From Pseudofabraea citricarpa (taxonomy: Eukaryota > Ascomycota > Leotiomycetes > Helotiales > Dermateaceae), in NCBI GenBank assembly GCA_029641185.1, contig JAPWGK010000010.1:806001-870000 (forward strand): DNA of 64,000 nucleotides. Reading direction: 5' to 3'. Below the pieces are notes generated by a model. It was given only the letters and a program-made list of their open reading frames with translations, ran no database searches and was not told the origin of the DNA. Below are positions 33,862 through 46,803 of this stretch, piece by piece. The translations under genes and the position numbers were made by a program. How positions within the stretch are numbered: the first letter of the stretch is position 1; each line of letters begins with the position of its first letter.

Positions 33862-35094
33862 ATGTCCGCACCCAAATTAAAGGTCCTCATAGCAGGGGCT
33901 GGCATCGCAGGACCCTGTCTCGCATACTGGCTTACTAAAACCCGTCTTGATATATCTATCACCGTTGTCGAACGATCACCATCTCCGAGGTTGACGGGCC
34001 AGGCGATCGATATTCGTGGTCCCGCAATTGAAATCATGAAGATGATGAAATTAGAAGAGGGAGTCCGCGCCCGAAGCACGACAGAAGAAGGTACAAGATT
34101 TTTGGATTCTTCGGGAAAGCCTTTTGCTCAATTCGATGCTGGCGATGCTTTTACTGCTGAGTACGAAATTCTAAGGGCAGACTTGTCAGAACTCTTCCTA
34201 GAAGTCACACAGGGCGTGGAAAATATCCGGTATATATACGGTGATTCTATCAAATCCCTCGAACAGACTGATAAAAATGTTCATGTGACTTTCAACGGGG
34301 GATCAAAAGACACCTTTGATCTGGTTGCTGCCGCAGACGGGGGTATTTCCAAGACTCGGCCGTTGATTCTGGACGAGAAAATTCTCAAGGACTGCTATAA
34401 TTTCCTAGGCCAGTACATTGCATTCTTCAGCATTCCGAGTAAGCCAAGCGATCCAAAAATGTGGCAGTGGTATAACGCCCCGAACAGTCTGGGTATCATG
34501 CTGCGCCCGCATCGGAACCCTTCTACTGTAGGAGCATACTTGTGCATTACGAAACCAGCGCGAGGGCATCGAGATCTGATCGTTGAAGATGCCTTGGACA
34601 AAGGAACCGAGGACACCAAACGCATGTTGCACGAGTATTTTGAAAACGCAGGCTGGGAAGCAAAGCGGGTGTTGGAAGGGATGGACAACGCAGACGACTT
34701 CTACATGAGCCGGATTGCGCAGGTGAAGCTTCCAAAATGGACCAACGGACGTGCTCTTGTCTTGGGAGACGCAGCCTTTGCAACTTTTGGTGTCGGAACG
34801 GCTCTTGCTATTGAGAGTGCTTACATCCTGGCTGGAGAAATATCCAAGATCCAGAGCAGTAGCGATATTCCACAGGCTCTGGAAAGATACGAAGAGGTCT
34901 TTCGTCCATTATATACCAAAATGGAAAATATACCACCGGGATTTCCACAACTTGCGTTTCCACAGACTGCTTGGGGACTCTGGATAAGAGATACTATCCT
35001 ATGGCTTGTGAGCAAGACAAAGCTGTACACGTATTTCCAGGTTGACGATGGGACTGGCTGGAAACTTCCGGAATATGATTGGGTAGAGGGCTAA
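33862..35094 (+). CDS. FAD-dependent monooxygenase (TetX/PHBH-like)
   Basis: An intronless 410-residue frame starting MSAPKLKVLIAGAGIAGPCL; an in-frame GTG further upstream is not a plausible eukaryotic start. Residues 7-18 hold the FAD-binding GAGIAG motif, followed by the acidic strand end VVERSP and GQAIDIRGPA. The second FAD motif is normal here: GRALVLGDAAFATFGVGTALAIESA. The family (FAD_binding_3) contains hydroxylases of aromatic, tetracycline-like and other polyketide substrates. The C-terminus carries Trp-rich amphipathic segments. It stands alone between an AA9 gene and a zinc-finger gene, about 11 kb from the PKS, so a link to that cluster is possible but not implied. Sequence differs clearly from the monooxygenase at 13.4 kb. 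Confidence 0.88.
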   Translation: MSAPKLKVLIAGAGIAGPCLAYWLTKTRLDISITVVERSPSPRLTGQAIDIRGPAIEIMKMMKLEEGVRARSTTEEGTRFLDSSGKPFAQFDAGDAFTAEYEILRADLSELFLEVTQGVENIRYIYGDSIKSLEQTDKNVHVTFNGGSKDTFDLVAAADGGISKTRPLILDEKILKDCYNFLGQYIAFFSIPSKPSDPKMWQWYNAPNSLGIMLRPHRNPSTVGAYLCITKPARGHRDLIVEDALDKGTEDTKRMLHEYFENAGWEAKRVLEGMDNADDFYMSRIAQVKLPKWTNGRALVLGDAAFATFGVGTALAIESAYILAGEISKIQSSSDIPQALERYEEVFRPLYTKMENIPPGFPQLAFPQTAWGLWIRDTILWLVSKTKLYTYFQVDDGTGWKLPEYDWVEG

Positions 35095-35689
35095 GAAAGG
35101 GATGAGTGAGATTAATTGAGCTCAGTCGTCTGTGAAACCTTGTAACATCATATATCCCCTCTCATTTCAGATTATCACAGCAAATAAAATACCCGAGATC
35201 CACGGCCAGTAACCGCCATTGATTTTCTAGTTTACATCTTCCTACAGCAGTTCCTACCTAAAACCTGTTTTCTACGTATTTGAACATTAGTTTCTTTGGT
35301 AATTTTACCAAGCATCGTTTCAAAGCATTTAGTTTATTGCGTAACAGCATTGGGATTTATACAAATAGTCACTGCTTTGTTTTCTTTTCAACTTATATCA
35401 AGTCTAAAATGTATATTCAAGGACCCCACAAAAGTGTGACTGGCGGAGAGATTATGCAGAACACTATTAGTTGTACAGAGTGCTGCCTATTTTCCAACTG
35501 CCAGTAATCGGACTCCCGAGCCTCGTCCTACACCAGCTCTATCTTTTATAGGTCATTTCCTATTGCGGGGTAGATAACAAGGCTCGAGAAAGCCTCACCT
35601 TCTTTTATTATATTAATTTCCTCATTCCAATCTACTTTCCGGCCTCTAAGTTTCTGTTGAGGTTTTCCGGCCAGCTTTCAATCGTTGCC
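35095..35689. other. Intergenic region
   Basis: AT-rich spacer between tandem genes, with the promoter of the zinc-finger gene. No gene or repeat. Confidence 0.5.
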
Positions 35690-38600
35690 ATGTCTTGCGA
35701 GCCGCCAACGTCCGGAAGCATTCCAGCCTATAAAGATTGCGAAACAGGCTTCTCAGCTGAAAGGCTCTCACCAAAGCCAAAGCGATCGAATATATCGTTA
35801 CTCCTACAGGACGATGCAGAGACTAATATAAATCAGAGTCACAATATCGCTACAGAAACTTCCAATGCCACTGAATCTTTTTCTGTTTCACAACCAAGGC
35901 CAGCTGAAGTAAAATCCCCAGCCTCAAATGTCGGCCCACCCCACCCCTCACTATCCCGTCGATTGCCATCACCACCTCTACCTTCACTAAGCCACGAACC
36001 ATGGAGGTTTTCATCACGGCCAGTATTGCCCCCTATTACAACACTTGCATATGCAGATGGGGTCAGAAGACCCCAACAGTCCGCTTATGGACGACCTGGA
36101 CAAGATTTCTCGTCGCAGCCTTATGGATACCTACAGCAACCACCAGTAGACTCTGGTGATTACAACCCATTATCTCTTAGCCATTTGTACTCGAATCCAT
36201 TTGCACCATCACCTGTCCCTAGCTATGGGTACTATTCTTCAATTCAACAAGTACCCTCCATGTCTCTTGATATGAGAAATCAATGGCCGTCCCCTTCCTT
36301 TCATCCAACACGCTCATTTGAGTCACAACCATATTATGTTTCTCAAAGAGAACCTGAACCTCGACGTGTGAGGATCCGGTCAGCTCCACCAACAAGTTCC
36401 ATACGTGGTTCAAGGGATTGCCTAGGCCGGTCTCTATCCAGACACCACCATGTTGATTATGACAACTCATCTTTCAGTGACGACAATAACAGCCAGTTAT
36501 CGATAGAAAGTTCATTGGAAGCAGTTTATGATACCGATACAGATGAAGATACAATAGACACATCCCCTATTATTGCGAGACCAAGTCGGTCTTCAAGAAA
36601 CCGAGCTCACGGAATATCTCATCATGCTAGCCAGGCGATAAGGGCCACCGGACGATATCAGCCAACGTCTCATAATGCATCTTCTCATAGAGACACATTA
36701 AATGGAAGACAAGCTCTCGGTAATTTGCCCGACAGAAGTCGCACTTTTGCAAGGGACAGTCCTGCCGCAAGCTCTTTCGTCCAGGCTAGTAGAACTACAG
36801 AATCTGGCCAGCGTAGAGTTGGTAGAAGAGGCTCATATAGCCCCGAAAGTATTAGTCGTAAAAGTGGAAACGAAAACGATGCAGAAAATATTCAGTCCAA
36901 ACTCTCGGCGATGCGTAATAGCAGGAAGAAGAATGAGCAGCTTACTCAATCGGACACGAAAACCAAGATCGATGACAATACACTGCCTTTCGAACAAAAA
37001 GACACAGCCCTTGACCTTGGTGGCACTGAAAATAGTTGCAAACCTAGCACGGAGTGTGATGTTAATGGATCAAAAGTTGAGATACTTTCTCCAGAAGTTA
37101 ATCCTCAAGAAATATCTAAGCAGCCGGGACTTTTGTCCCCTGATATTGAGGATCTCATTCAGTTCGAAACACCTGTAAATCCTTTCGATTGCCTCATCGG
37201 GTCAGAGAATGATAACAAAGGTATTGGCGCGTCCAAAGATGGCAGTAGGAAAGATGATTCTAAGAATGAGATGGAACGCAACGAGATCCTTACGGAAGGG
37301 GGAAACCCCGCACAAAACGACAACACCGAAAACCAATTAGACGGTACTAATCGCAACGTATCGTGCAACAATTCCAAGGCAAATTTCGGTATCACAGGGA
37401 TTCTTGACGAACCTATCCCCGAACTAAACTCCATTGACCAGAAAATAGAAACAGCAGAAGACGCGCTTCTTGAGATTGACTTGATGCAAGCTGACAAATC
37501 TTCGTCTTTGCTACAAAATGAACTCCTATTTAGCCCTTATAGCTCAGAAGACTTGGATATGTTTAATGCATGTATCGATGAGGGCGATGGTACCTTTTCC
37601 AAAGCTGTCCAAAATCTCTCGGTTGCATATCCTGAGAGGAAGAAGGGCCAGTTTTCAACTCACAACGATGATTGTATTGGAGAAAAAAGGATGGAAGATC
37701 CTTGGGAAAACTTTCAATCCTCAGGGGTATATCTTATATCCTCGCACAACTAGGATTGAGTTAGCTGACGTATATTTAGTCTTCGGGACAGAAAAGTCCT
37801 ACGAGGTATATTCAATATAACCAATACTAGAACACTTTGATTTCAGAGCTAAGAAGTATTAGACAACCGCCTCCCAACCACCAAATAGTTTTGAAATGCA
37901 CTTTCCATGGCTGCGGGCAAACCTTTGATCGGAAAGATCTCTTTGCTCGGCATGTATTCCAGCAGTAAGTCTACAGACTCGCACCTTTGAGATTAGCACA
38001 GGTTCGTCTAAACTACCATAGTAAAACATCTTGGAGCTTTTTGCCTGCATTCGAGGAAAATATTAATGCAACAGCGCATGAAGTGACGAGCTCAGCCCCT
38101 TCGGTGTCCGCAGATGGTAAAGTTGATGAGTTGCAGACTAGTTTAGATACACTCGAACTTATGGATCAACCACCCAATAACCAATCCACCTTATCAAGTA
38201 AGGATTTAACCTCTCAAGACGAAACATGTCTCCTGGGCCAGTCAATAGGCCGCAATTATTCGACCGATGGAAATGAGGTTTTCATCCCTCTACAAAGGGA
38301 AGAACCAAATCCTGCAAGTGGGAGTGAAGACTCATCATTGCTACCACCCAGATATCCTGGGAACAACTTCTCTTGGTTTTTAAAACTGAAAAGCAAAATG
38401 TTTCGTCCTCGGTTACAAGCAGAATATGAGAGGATCGAGTGGATATGTGTATGTATAGATACTTGATGCTCGACTAACTTGGCTTTGAGGTAACAAAAGT
38501 AGGGATGTGGAGATGCACTCTATGCCGATTTCAAGAAGAAAAACTCCCGCGAAACAAGTCGAATAGCAGGAATTTTACAAGCACCAGATTCGATCGCACC

Positions 38601-39484
38601 CACAAGACAAACTACAGTGCCCCTACAAGCCCCTCCGATAAATTTGGGGTTATCCGGTCGGGCGACATCATCCGTATCGTCAATTGGATCGAGCTTCTCG
38701 AGTACAGGAAGCCAGTCCATCAGCCGGAACGACTCATCATCGACAGACGCATCGAGTGTCACCCTTGAAAGCCACAATTCGCCAACCCCAAAATTCCTTG
38801 AGCTCTGTGCCAATACCGGTGAGCATCTCAAAGAACTCGGGGAGATAGATCTCACAAACGCACGATGCGATGGTGACCTTTTCGGTGCTATCCGAGAGAA
38901 ATATCTCATGATCCGCGGATTTCGTGCCAAGTTCTGGCTCCTGAAGCCTGCATCCATCTCCTATGTCCGCGTAAGTAAAATTCGACCTTGCCAGTAACCT
39001 TCCAACCCATTCTGACCGTCCTCAGTTTTCAGTCGAACAACGTCGACGTGTCGGTATTCTCCAGAAGCCACTAGCCGTCCCGCCGAAAAGCGAGGTCGAT
39101 GCAAAACGCTGGATATACGATCCGTGCCCTTTAGAAGGCGACCCGCCGATCCCTGGACACCTTTTTCTTCATTACCTCGAGTGCTCACGGCGCTCCAGAA
39201 AGCTCTTCTGGATGCATCGGCTTCCGCGAAAGCTCAAAGGCAGTATTTTGAATGAGGGGATTGCTTCAGCTGCTTTTGGGTGGGGAGTCCACATTGACGA
39301 GGGTCCGAATTACAAGTTTATTCTCTGGGCTAATTTCATTATCTTATCGGCTAGCGGTTTGTTTGGCGCACTGTGGACTATCTTGAAGAATGATTTTCAA
39401 GGCGCGTTTGGATTCGCTTGTTGGTTTGTTGCGGTGTTTAATACGCTTGTGTTTGCATTTATACAAGGACAGAAGGAAAGGTAA
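35690..39484 (+). CDS. Large disordered protein with one C2H2 zinc finger and a C-terminal two-helix membrane module
   Basis: Proposed exons: 35690-37726, 37780-37805, 37854-37964, 38022-38448, 38503-38970 and 39026-39484; 1,175 residues. Exons 1 and 3-6 are well supported by frame and splice motifs. The 26-bp exon 2 and its flanking sites (GTATAT donors) are less certain. Residues 1-680 are polar, Ser/Asn/Pro rich and low in hydrophobics. Exon 3 encodes a complete finger C703-x4-C708-x12-H721-x4-H726 (CTFHGCGQTFDRKDLFARH), whose last His is made by the splice to 38022. The C-terminal 350 residues begin EWICGCGDALYADF and contain WIYDPCPLEGDPPIPGH, FGWGVHIDEGPN and two hydrophobic segments (about 1121-1141 and 1150-1169). 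I know this tail as a recurring fungal module of unknown function. A membrane-tethered DNA- or RNA-binding protein is one reading. Confidence 0.75.
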
Positions 39485-41700
39485 ACATTAAAGTAGATAG
39501 CGATAACTAGTTCTTCATATCAAGAACTGGGAACCCTCCGGGCGGAAAGCTTTCAGGACAAAGCCATAAGGTCACTGGGGATTCCTGTGCACATTTAAAA
39601 ATCAACTAGCCCAACAGAAAAAACCTAAACAGTAAGACAACTTTCAAATATGTAAGATCGATGCCAGGTCAGACGCTTAGCAGAACTCCCGTCCATTTGA
39701 AACGGATCTACTTCCTGGGTTCCTACAAATGCATAAAGCAGAATATTTTCAAGACTTATTGATCCTTACTCTGTAGATCTTGTGGCTGGTGTTTGAGGGC
39801 AGCATTCTACCTTGAAAATCATGCTCTCAGATTGCAATAATAATGTAATAGGAACGGGCCAAAAATCTAAGACTCATATATAAGACGTCTCTCCTATTAA
39901 ATTGATGTAGTCAACTAGACTTGCCCACTTAAATATAGCTACCTCGGGAAATGAAGAAAAGTCTATATGGAAGTTACCTAAGGATTGACGAGCTAAGCTA
40001 GATTATTCCATCGAGCATGCGTAGAAAACACGACGAACAAGAATCAACTTATGAAATGAAGATACCGTTCGCAAATGTTCTCCTGATCTACGAACCACGT
40101 TTACAGCAGAAAGCAGAAAGCCAAGATGGAACAGACGCGCAACTAAGCCTCAACTGTTTGATATCTCTTATAAAAAAGCAGTTGATTCGCTCGGTCCTCT
40201 AATCCTTGAACACCGACGGCGCCAGCCTTTCCAGCATGTTCAGAAATCTCGAATTAAGCGAACCCCCTATTCAGATCGCGTAAATAGAAACCGTACAACA
40301 GCCGGTGCAAGGTCTCATGCTGGACAACGAATCTATCTTGAGTGGAGCGAGGCTGACTGGACTGTTTATATCACAAGGAGTATGTCTGTGCTGGCTGAGC
40401 AAAAGGATAGATGACTGATGCGGAACTCTTGCAGAGCCGTCCGGAATTGGCTTGCTCCTTAGGCTCTCCTTTTACGGCAAAAGATCTTGGGTGTTTCGGC
40501 TCTCATGAAAGCTTGTCATTATTTTCTCCGGCTACACGGAAAGTCTTTCAGGTCAAGATGTCTGATATCTTTAGATATTCATGATTTCAAGTCGTAGTTA
40601 GGCTTGCTTCAAGCCATCACGTCATAGCAGCAAAAGATGAGTCTTACCCCACTAGGTATGCATCTACAAGTCTTTAAGTTAGAGAGAGACTCTTCGAATG
40701 GCTGGCTCCTGGAGGCTTTATCGATAAGAGCAAAGCTGCTGAACTACAGAAATCCCGGAGGATGGGAATTACGATTGGCCCAGGATATTTACTAGCTCGG
40801 CCTTGGCCCTGTTCGTAATCGCATTATCGCATTTTCGCCTCGGATTCCAACCTTAAATCTGCACTTGGCGCTGTATACCAAGGGTGCTTGATACCCAACC
40901 CCAGTCTCTCGCTCCTTGGGTTGTTGATGTGTATGTGTTTACACGTCCACTCTTCCGGAGAGTTTTCTGTCGACATGTTTAATTGCATAATCCTTGGGAT
41001 TAACACTCGCTTTGAAAGCGGACGTCTCACGAGGCGTTCACGCCAGAAGTTCACGTCTTTTTGAGTTGCGTGTCGAGTAGCCTCGACAACGGTTTATTGG
41101 TTGCTATGATGGTCATGATAAGTGTAGTGCTAAGTATTGGGCCGTTCACCCCTCGATCGTACGCGCCGGAGCTCAATCTCTTGGATACACGCAGCCGCTG
41201 CCGTGGCTTGGGCCTTGGAAGACCTCTACCGCCGGCTCGTATGTTCGTTTGATGCTTGGCTTCTATTTGTCAGTCAGATAAAGGAGTCAAGACAGGGAGC
41301 AAGCTAGAGGTGCTATTGAGGCTCAATCTCTTGGACTCTGTATCGTCTTATTTGTAGCTGCCAGTACTACGTCGACTGAAGTGGTTTTTCGTTTCACACG
41401 TCAGATAATTCCCACCTTTCCCACACAACTCCACGTTTAAGAGTCAGACAAGAATGGGCAGAAGTAAAGTGGATAGCTTAAGCCACCGCGCTGCAGCGTT
41501 CGGGATAAGATTTGGCTAGTAGTCAAATAAGCAATGCTGGCGGTGAGGTGGCCTTGCTTGGCTGGAGTTTGATTGAAGTCTTGGACGTTTACTGCAGATC
41601 AATCGCCTAATACTTAGGTCTCGTTCCTCCCTGCCACCTTATCATTCTGGTATCTGTCCAGCATCTGCCAACCTCCACCTCATTATTTTTCTTTCTCGAC
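39485..41700. other. Gene-free intergenic stretch of 2.2 kb
   Basis: Short frames on both strands are unconvincing. The first kilobase is AT-rich; 40800-41250 is more balanced. The last 300 bp are the promoter of the LtrA-like gene. No RNA gene or repeat found. Confidence 0.5.
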
Positions 41701-43593
41701 ATGTTCGAGTTTACCATCAGTGACGGCGGTAGCTTGGCTCCAGAGCAATCCCATGACGAACATGACCCGTAAGTTGACATTATCCAACCCACCCCGCTTT
41801 CCGTAACTGTTATACTAACAGGAGTTCAGAAACAAACACCATCCAGATTCAGCTCCAGTACTATTGGAGTTCTTCGAATCACCAGCCAAAAATGCCACCG
41901 AGGAGGATCTCCATTTTGAGTTGCGCCACCAATCCAATACCCTGGAGCTCTTCTTTGATCTTTTCTTCATCGCAAATCTATCGACCTTTACAGCAGCACA
42001 TTCTATCATCGATCTGAGCACCCTGGTAGCATATATCGGGCTCTTTGGAATTTTATGGTTTACGTGGTTTCAAATCACCATGCACGATGTCAGATTTGGC
42101 ATTGACTCTATCTACGAGCGGGTTTGTAAGGTTATTCAATTCATCATCTTCGTCGGATTTGCTTTAGTCGGCTCTTCTTTCAATCCCGGCGGGAAGGAGC
42201 ATAACAATGAGGTTAGTAAGTCACAGTCTCTGTTGGTATCATATTAATGCCTAGTAGATCTTCCAAGTTCTCTGCTGGATTCTTTTCATCAGCCGCATAC
42301 TACTCGCCATTCAGTACTCAGTGGTTCTATTCTTCGTCAGGAAAAAGACCACTACACTGACCCTGCCTCTGGCATTAACCATTACTGCTTTCCTTCTATG
42401 TGCAGGTTCGTATTACGCTATGACGCCCGCTTTTTCTCCAGAGACTGGAAATGGCCTGGGGATTTATTATGTGTGGTATATCATTCTTGGGGTCGAGACA
42501 GCTGTAGTGATTGGAACGGCTTCGGTTTGGCGGAACTTGAGCTTCAAGAAGACGCATCTGATGGAACGCATGGGATTGTTGACTCTGATCGTCATCGGAG
42601 AAGGTGCTATTGGCGTGACCAAGACAGTTGGAAAACTCATGTCTAAATCAGGCATCACGCTTGAAGAGACTGCTCTAATCATCTGCATTGTTCTCATTCT
42701 CGTAAGTTGAAACCAGTGACTGGTCGGTCTCTGTGTGATTAAAGAGCTAACCTCGTCAGGTCTTCCTCTGGATGATGTACTTCGATAACCACCCACACTA
42801 CCACTACGGCACGATCCGCCAGCAAATCTGGGCGGGTCTTCATTTCCCCTTGCATCTCGCCACGGTCGGTGTGGTGGAAGGATCTCAGCAGATCGCATTG
42901 TCTCGCTTCGTATTCAAGCAACTACTCTCGGTGCAAGAGACCATAACACGAGCATGCGTCGAGCAGCATCTAGACGGCGCAGCACTAGCAGAACCGATCA
43001 TCTCAGCGATCGAAGATCTCAAGCTCAAAGACAAAGAGCAGACAGCACTGATCATCCAAGACGTCTACGCAGCATCGAACATCACGGGGGTGTGTTCCGT
43101 TAGTAACACGACAAACCTCCCTGAAATGGCACCCTTCCCGGCATCCTTCTACGACGTGCTGCGGGATACCTTCGGAGCCGTCTTCGAGGCGACTGATATC
43201 AAGCTTCCTTCTGACATCGAGCCCGTCGCGCTTGCGCGTACGACTTTCATGACCATCTACGTCTACTACTGGACCTCCATCGCCATCGTCTTCGTCGCTT
43301 CAGGCACTCTGCTCTGGCTGACGCGCCATAAAGAACACCGTCCGAAACAGGTCGACAAGTGGGCGCTGGTGGGCCGAGTGCTTGCAGCGCTCTTCGCCCT
43401 CATCATGCTCGCCACGGCCGCATCAGAGCTCTTCCTTTACTACTATATCAGGAGCCCCGCGATCTTGCCGACGGTGACGGTACTTATCTTCCTCGTCGTC
43501 TGTTTTGATCGCACGGGGCGCCAGCTTGGGAGGAGGGCGACGCGGAAGTACCTGCAGGCTTCGGATAATAGCTATTTTCGGGGGGTGTCGTAG
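41701..43593 (+). CDS. LtrA-family multipass membrane protein
   Basis: Four exons: 41701-41768, 41830-42211, 42258-42701 and 42760-43593; 575 residues. The first intron must end at TTCAG (41829), because the nearer AG breaks the frame. The protein begins with a polar His/Asp-rich tail, then the family signature LELFFDLFFIANLSTFT, followed by about ten membrane helices (for example VCKVIQFIIFVGFALVG and MGLLTLIVIGEGAIGVTK). This matches the bacterial low-temperature-requirement A family, which has a large fungal branch of unknown function. The GEGAIG stretch is the second conserved motif of the family. A soluble-looking loop (residues about 360-440) interrupts the helices. Probable plasma or vacuolar membrane protein. 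Confidence 0.85.
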
Positions 43594-44451
43594 GCTGTCT
43601 GTCGTGTCGGGGCTTCTATAAGTTTTAATCTATCTACCTAATGCATATATATTTCTTTCGTGGTTCCTGTTCTTGCGCCGTGATACACCTCCCGCTACTC
43701 TTCTCCCTTTTTTCTTTTCCTTTCTTTAATCTTGATATATCCCACGGTCAGTCAGATAAGAGGGCGATGGTGGTGAGATGATCCTGGTTCAGTACGTGGC
43801 TAACTTGAATTCCACCTGCTCTCCTACTAATTTTCTTCTAATCGAAAACGAATAATATGTTTCATCGCCTGCTAACGCGAATGCAGCCAACTGAAGAAGA
43901 AAGAGAAAAAAATGATTTTCAATGGCACATATCCATAATAAAAGAACACGAGGAAAACCCCGAGAGTTTCTAGTTGTGAACTAATCCTTTGGTGAGAAAC
44001 CTGTGCTCTCATCTCAGATATGGACAGGCATTATAGAATATCCAGGTACTATAAATGCGACCAAGACCATGCATATGGCTTGTGCTTTGCGGCCATGATA
44101 CTTCGCTGTTTCTGTTAGGGCCGCATCCCCTCTTATCCCTAGGTGGTTAAGGTAAATAGATTCGAATTTCTGCTTCCTCTTTCTAATCTTTGATTTAAGC
44201 AATATACTCGTTACTTTGGCATTTCCATAAACGCCCCTCCCGACAGTTGCAAATAACAACAAAAGTATAACATGGCTTATTCTTCTGATTTGTCGGTTGG
44301 TCATTTAGTTCTATATTCTCTATGTCTAAGCTTTCCTTATTATATTCTCTCTCTACATGCCCATCTACAGTGGACAATAGCAATCTGGAGATCTTCGTTA
44401 CGGGGAGGCAGATACTTTCTATTAGCACCGAGACAAACTACCCCAGCCAGC
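43594..44451. other. Convergent 3' intergenic region
   Basis: Shared downstream region of the LtrA-like and glycosyltransferase-like genes. AT-rich with no gene detected. Confidence 0.5.
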
Positions 44452-45564
44452 TTAATTCAAAGCACTCTCAAGCGTATTCTCCAAAATCCGGACCAAGTCA
44501 GCATCATTCTTCGCCCAATCCTGTTTGAGCTCGGAATCCAGTAGTTGCATCTTCTCTGCGTCTTCTATAGCCCTCTTCCAATCCGAGCTCTCATATTCCT
44601 GCACTTCTAATCGCACAACCTTGCGATGTGCACTTTGCATCCAGGTGAGCAAACCAGCCTCCTCGATAAAAGCACCGCGCGGAACATAGATGAACGGCTT
44701 ATATCCATTGCCGATTACCTCACTACACGTGCCCCATCCAAGTTTGCCCAGGACGGCATCACAAGCGCCAATGAGGTCAGGCATATAGACGTCATTTGAG
44801 ATCTTGTTGAAGAGAGGTGGAGAGTCAATAGTCTGACTGACGCACGCCCACCCTTCTGGTAATTCGGGCAGCTTCGAAGGCGCGTCTAAACCATGCCCTC
44901 CAAAACAGTGCAGCAGGACTTTCTTCTCTTCCAGACACTGCAGCCCCAGTTCGGCAAATGTCTCGCTCCTGCTCCGCTTGGATTTCCTGAAATGCATCGG
45001 CGTGTCTATAACTTGCGGGCCTTTAAAGAGAAAGGGAATATACCCCGGCAAACGAATAACCGTGTGTGCGAGTGCATACTGCTGTGACATCTCGTCGACT
45101 TTCAGCTGCAGCGCTGTCTTGTCCGTGGATTTTGGTGCATCATCCAGAAGGGCTTGAAATATACTATCAAATGTGAAATTCGTAACGAGAATTGAGGGAA
45201 TTTTCAGCGAGTGTGCAAGAACGCAAGGTAGGGATAGAGCGTCTGAGATGATTGCTTGGACATTGTGCTGTTTGAGGAAGTGGGTCTCTTCCTTTTCTGC
45301 GTGTGAGGAGTCAAAGTTTTGGAGAGATTTCAGTGATTCCTCTCCATCGAGTTGGTATGCATTTGTTTGTATCACGCTGGGATGTAATGCGTACGTGAGG
45401 TGGTTTGTGTACAATGGCGAGGATGTACGGATATGAAAGTTGTACTTGTCAGTATCCGAGAAGAGGGACAGAAGGTTGATTGTACGTGTGAGATGTCCAT
45501 ATCCATGTCCTGAAATGTATACTGCGATTTGGAGGGGAGGAGGCGACATCTTTGAAAGATACAT
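44452..45564 (-). CDS. Glycosyltransferase-like (GT28/MurG fold) protein
   Basis: A 370-residue frame from the first ATG; a second ATG 15 bp downstream (45549) gives MSPPPLQIAVYISGHGYGH and is equally likely, because a GTAAGT donor at about 45599 and a CAAAG acceptor directly before it could be a 5'-leader intron. The N-terminal motif AVYISGHGYGHLTRT is the glycine/histidine loop of GT-B enzymes and of the N-terminal domain of plant arabinokinase-type proteins. The C-terminal half has the donor-site stretch LGKLGWGTCSEVIGNGYKPFIYVPR, typical of GT28 C-terminal domains. It most likely transfers a sugar from a nucleotide donor; the acceptor is unknown. No signal peptide is needed for the chosen start. 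Confidence 0.75.
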   Translation of the reverse strand: MYLSKMSPPPLQIAVYISGHGYGHLTRTINLLSLFSDTDKYNFHIRTSSPLYTNHLTYALHPSVIQTNAYQLDGEESLKSLQNFDSSHAEKEETHFLKQHNVQAIISDALSLPCVLAHSLKIPSILVTNFTFDSIFQALLDDAPKSTDKTALQLKVDEMSQQYALAHTVIRLPGYIPFLFKGPQVIDTPMHFRKSKRSRSETFAELGLQCLEEKKVLLHCFGGHGLDAPSKLPELPEGWACVSQTIDSPPLFNKISNDVYMPDLIGACDAVLGKLGWGTCSEVIGNGYKPFIYVPRGAFIEEAGLLTWMQSAHRKVVRLEVQEYESSDWKRAIEDAEKMQLLDSELKQDWAKNDADLVRILENTLESALN

Positions 45565-46761
45565 AGGAAGGTCGAGATAGCTTGGTTGCCTTGAACTTAC
45601 CAGGCAGGTAGCTATGATAGTGCAAAAACAACTAACCAGAATCGCTCTAGTGTTGCTTGGCAAGGTGGCTTTTCTAAATTTAAAAGTTCCCAGGTGTTCA
45701 AAAGATGGAGTAAGGTACAGTAATTCACGATCGGCTCTTGAACTCGCATGGAATAAGCGATCAATAGCCAGGCAGGTAAGGGAGAAAGGAGGCAGCTAAG
45801 AGCAACGGTATGCAAAATTTAAAATAGATCATGTAGCTTATATATCTTAACAGAAAAGCCATATTAGCTGTTAACCTCGTCCATTATGAAAGAAGAAAAC
45901 TGGTTTTAGTAAAAGGGGGTGGCCAAAATTTAGGGAACGGATTTTTCTAAGTACGGCTGAGGATAACTAAGGTAGTTGGGTGGAAATGACTGTGTCACTA
46001 CTGTCTCTCTTGCGGCAAGCACGCAGAATAATTTGATATGACGGCTCTAGCTGTTTATATGAGCTTTAGGTTCGCTGGTTCCGCATTTGGGATTGCAAGA
46101 TACAAGCCTGTAAATTTTTGAAAAAATGAAACAAACATACGCATAAAAAGGGTGGCAAAAAAGGAAGGTAGCTGAGCTAAGTGACTTGAGAAGTCCTGTA
46201 ATTTACTTGCCAAACAAAATCCCTCAAGTACCGAAGTGTTTCTGTATATCAAAATCCTGGTTATACCGTTAGTGTTGGATGATTGGAGTGGCTTCTAGTC
46301 ATGCACGCCACTTAAAGGGTAAGGAAGCGGGAAGGATGTCGGGTCTCAAGAAAATATACATTAAACCCGTTCAGCTCATCCTGTTCCTTAAGCATCCTTG
46401 AAGTCAAATCCTAGCCTTGATCCTAGGCAGACAGGTCCCTTACTACCGACTGCAATTAGCAGGTCGAGTATTGAAGAGGAATGGTTCTGTACGCGCTGCA
46501 GAATGTGATAATGTGATTGCATGCTGTCACTCACGTGACTGGAATGCTCTCCTCGACCCTCGGCCGCACTCTTCTCTTCTGGTCATGATCATCATCACAT
46601 ATGATCTCCAACAACTCATGGCCGGCCAGCCAGACCTGGGAGATTCTTTTTTGGGACCCATCTGGAAGATTTTCGCATGGAAGAATGGAAAAGCCATCAA
46701 TGAGAACTATTTTGTCTGACCCCTCGCGTTTCAAAGCATCGCAAACCCCCTGCAGGACAAC

Positions 46762-46803
46762 GTGTGCACTGTGCACTGTGCTGGACTCAGGACTCAGGAC
46801 TGG
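46762..46803. repeat. Short imperfect tandem repeats
   Basis: Two GTGCACT units followed by two GGACTCA units and a partial third. They directly precede the palindrome at 46801. Confidence 0.7.

Noticed and set aside
37727..37760. Stop codon ending the zinc-finger gene at about 37753
   Set aside because: Splicing at 37726 continues the frame, and the C2H2 finger and C-terminal module appear only in the continuation.
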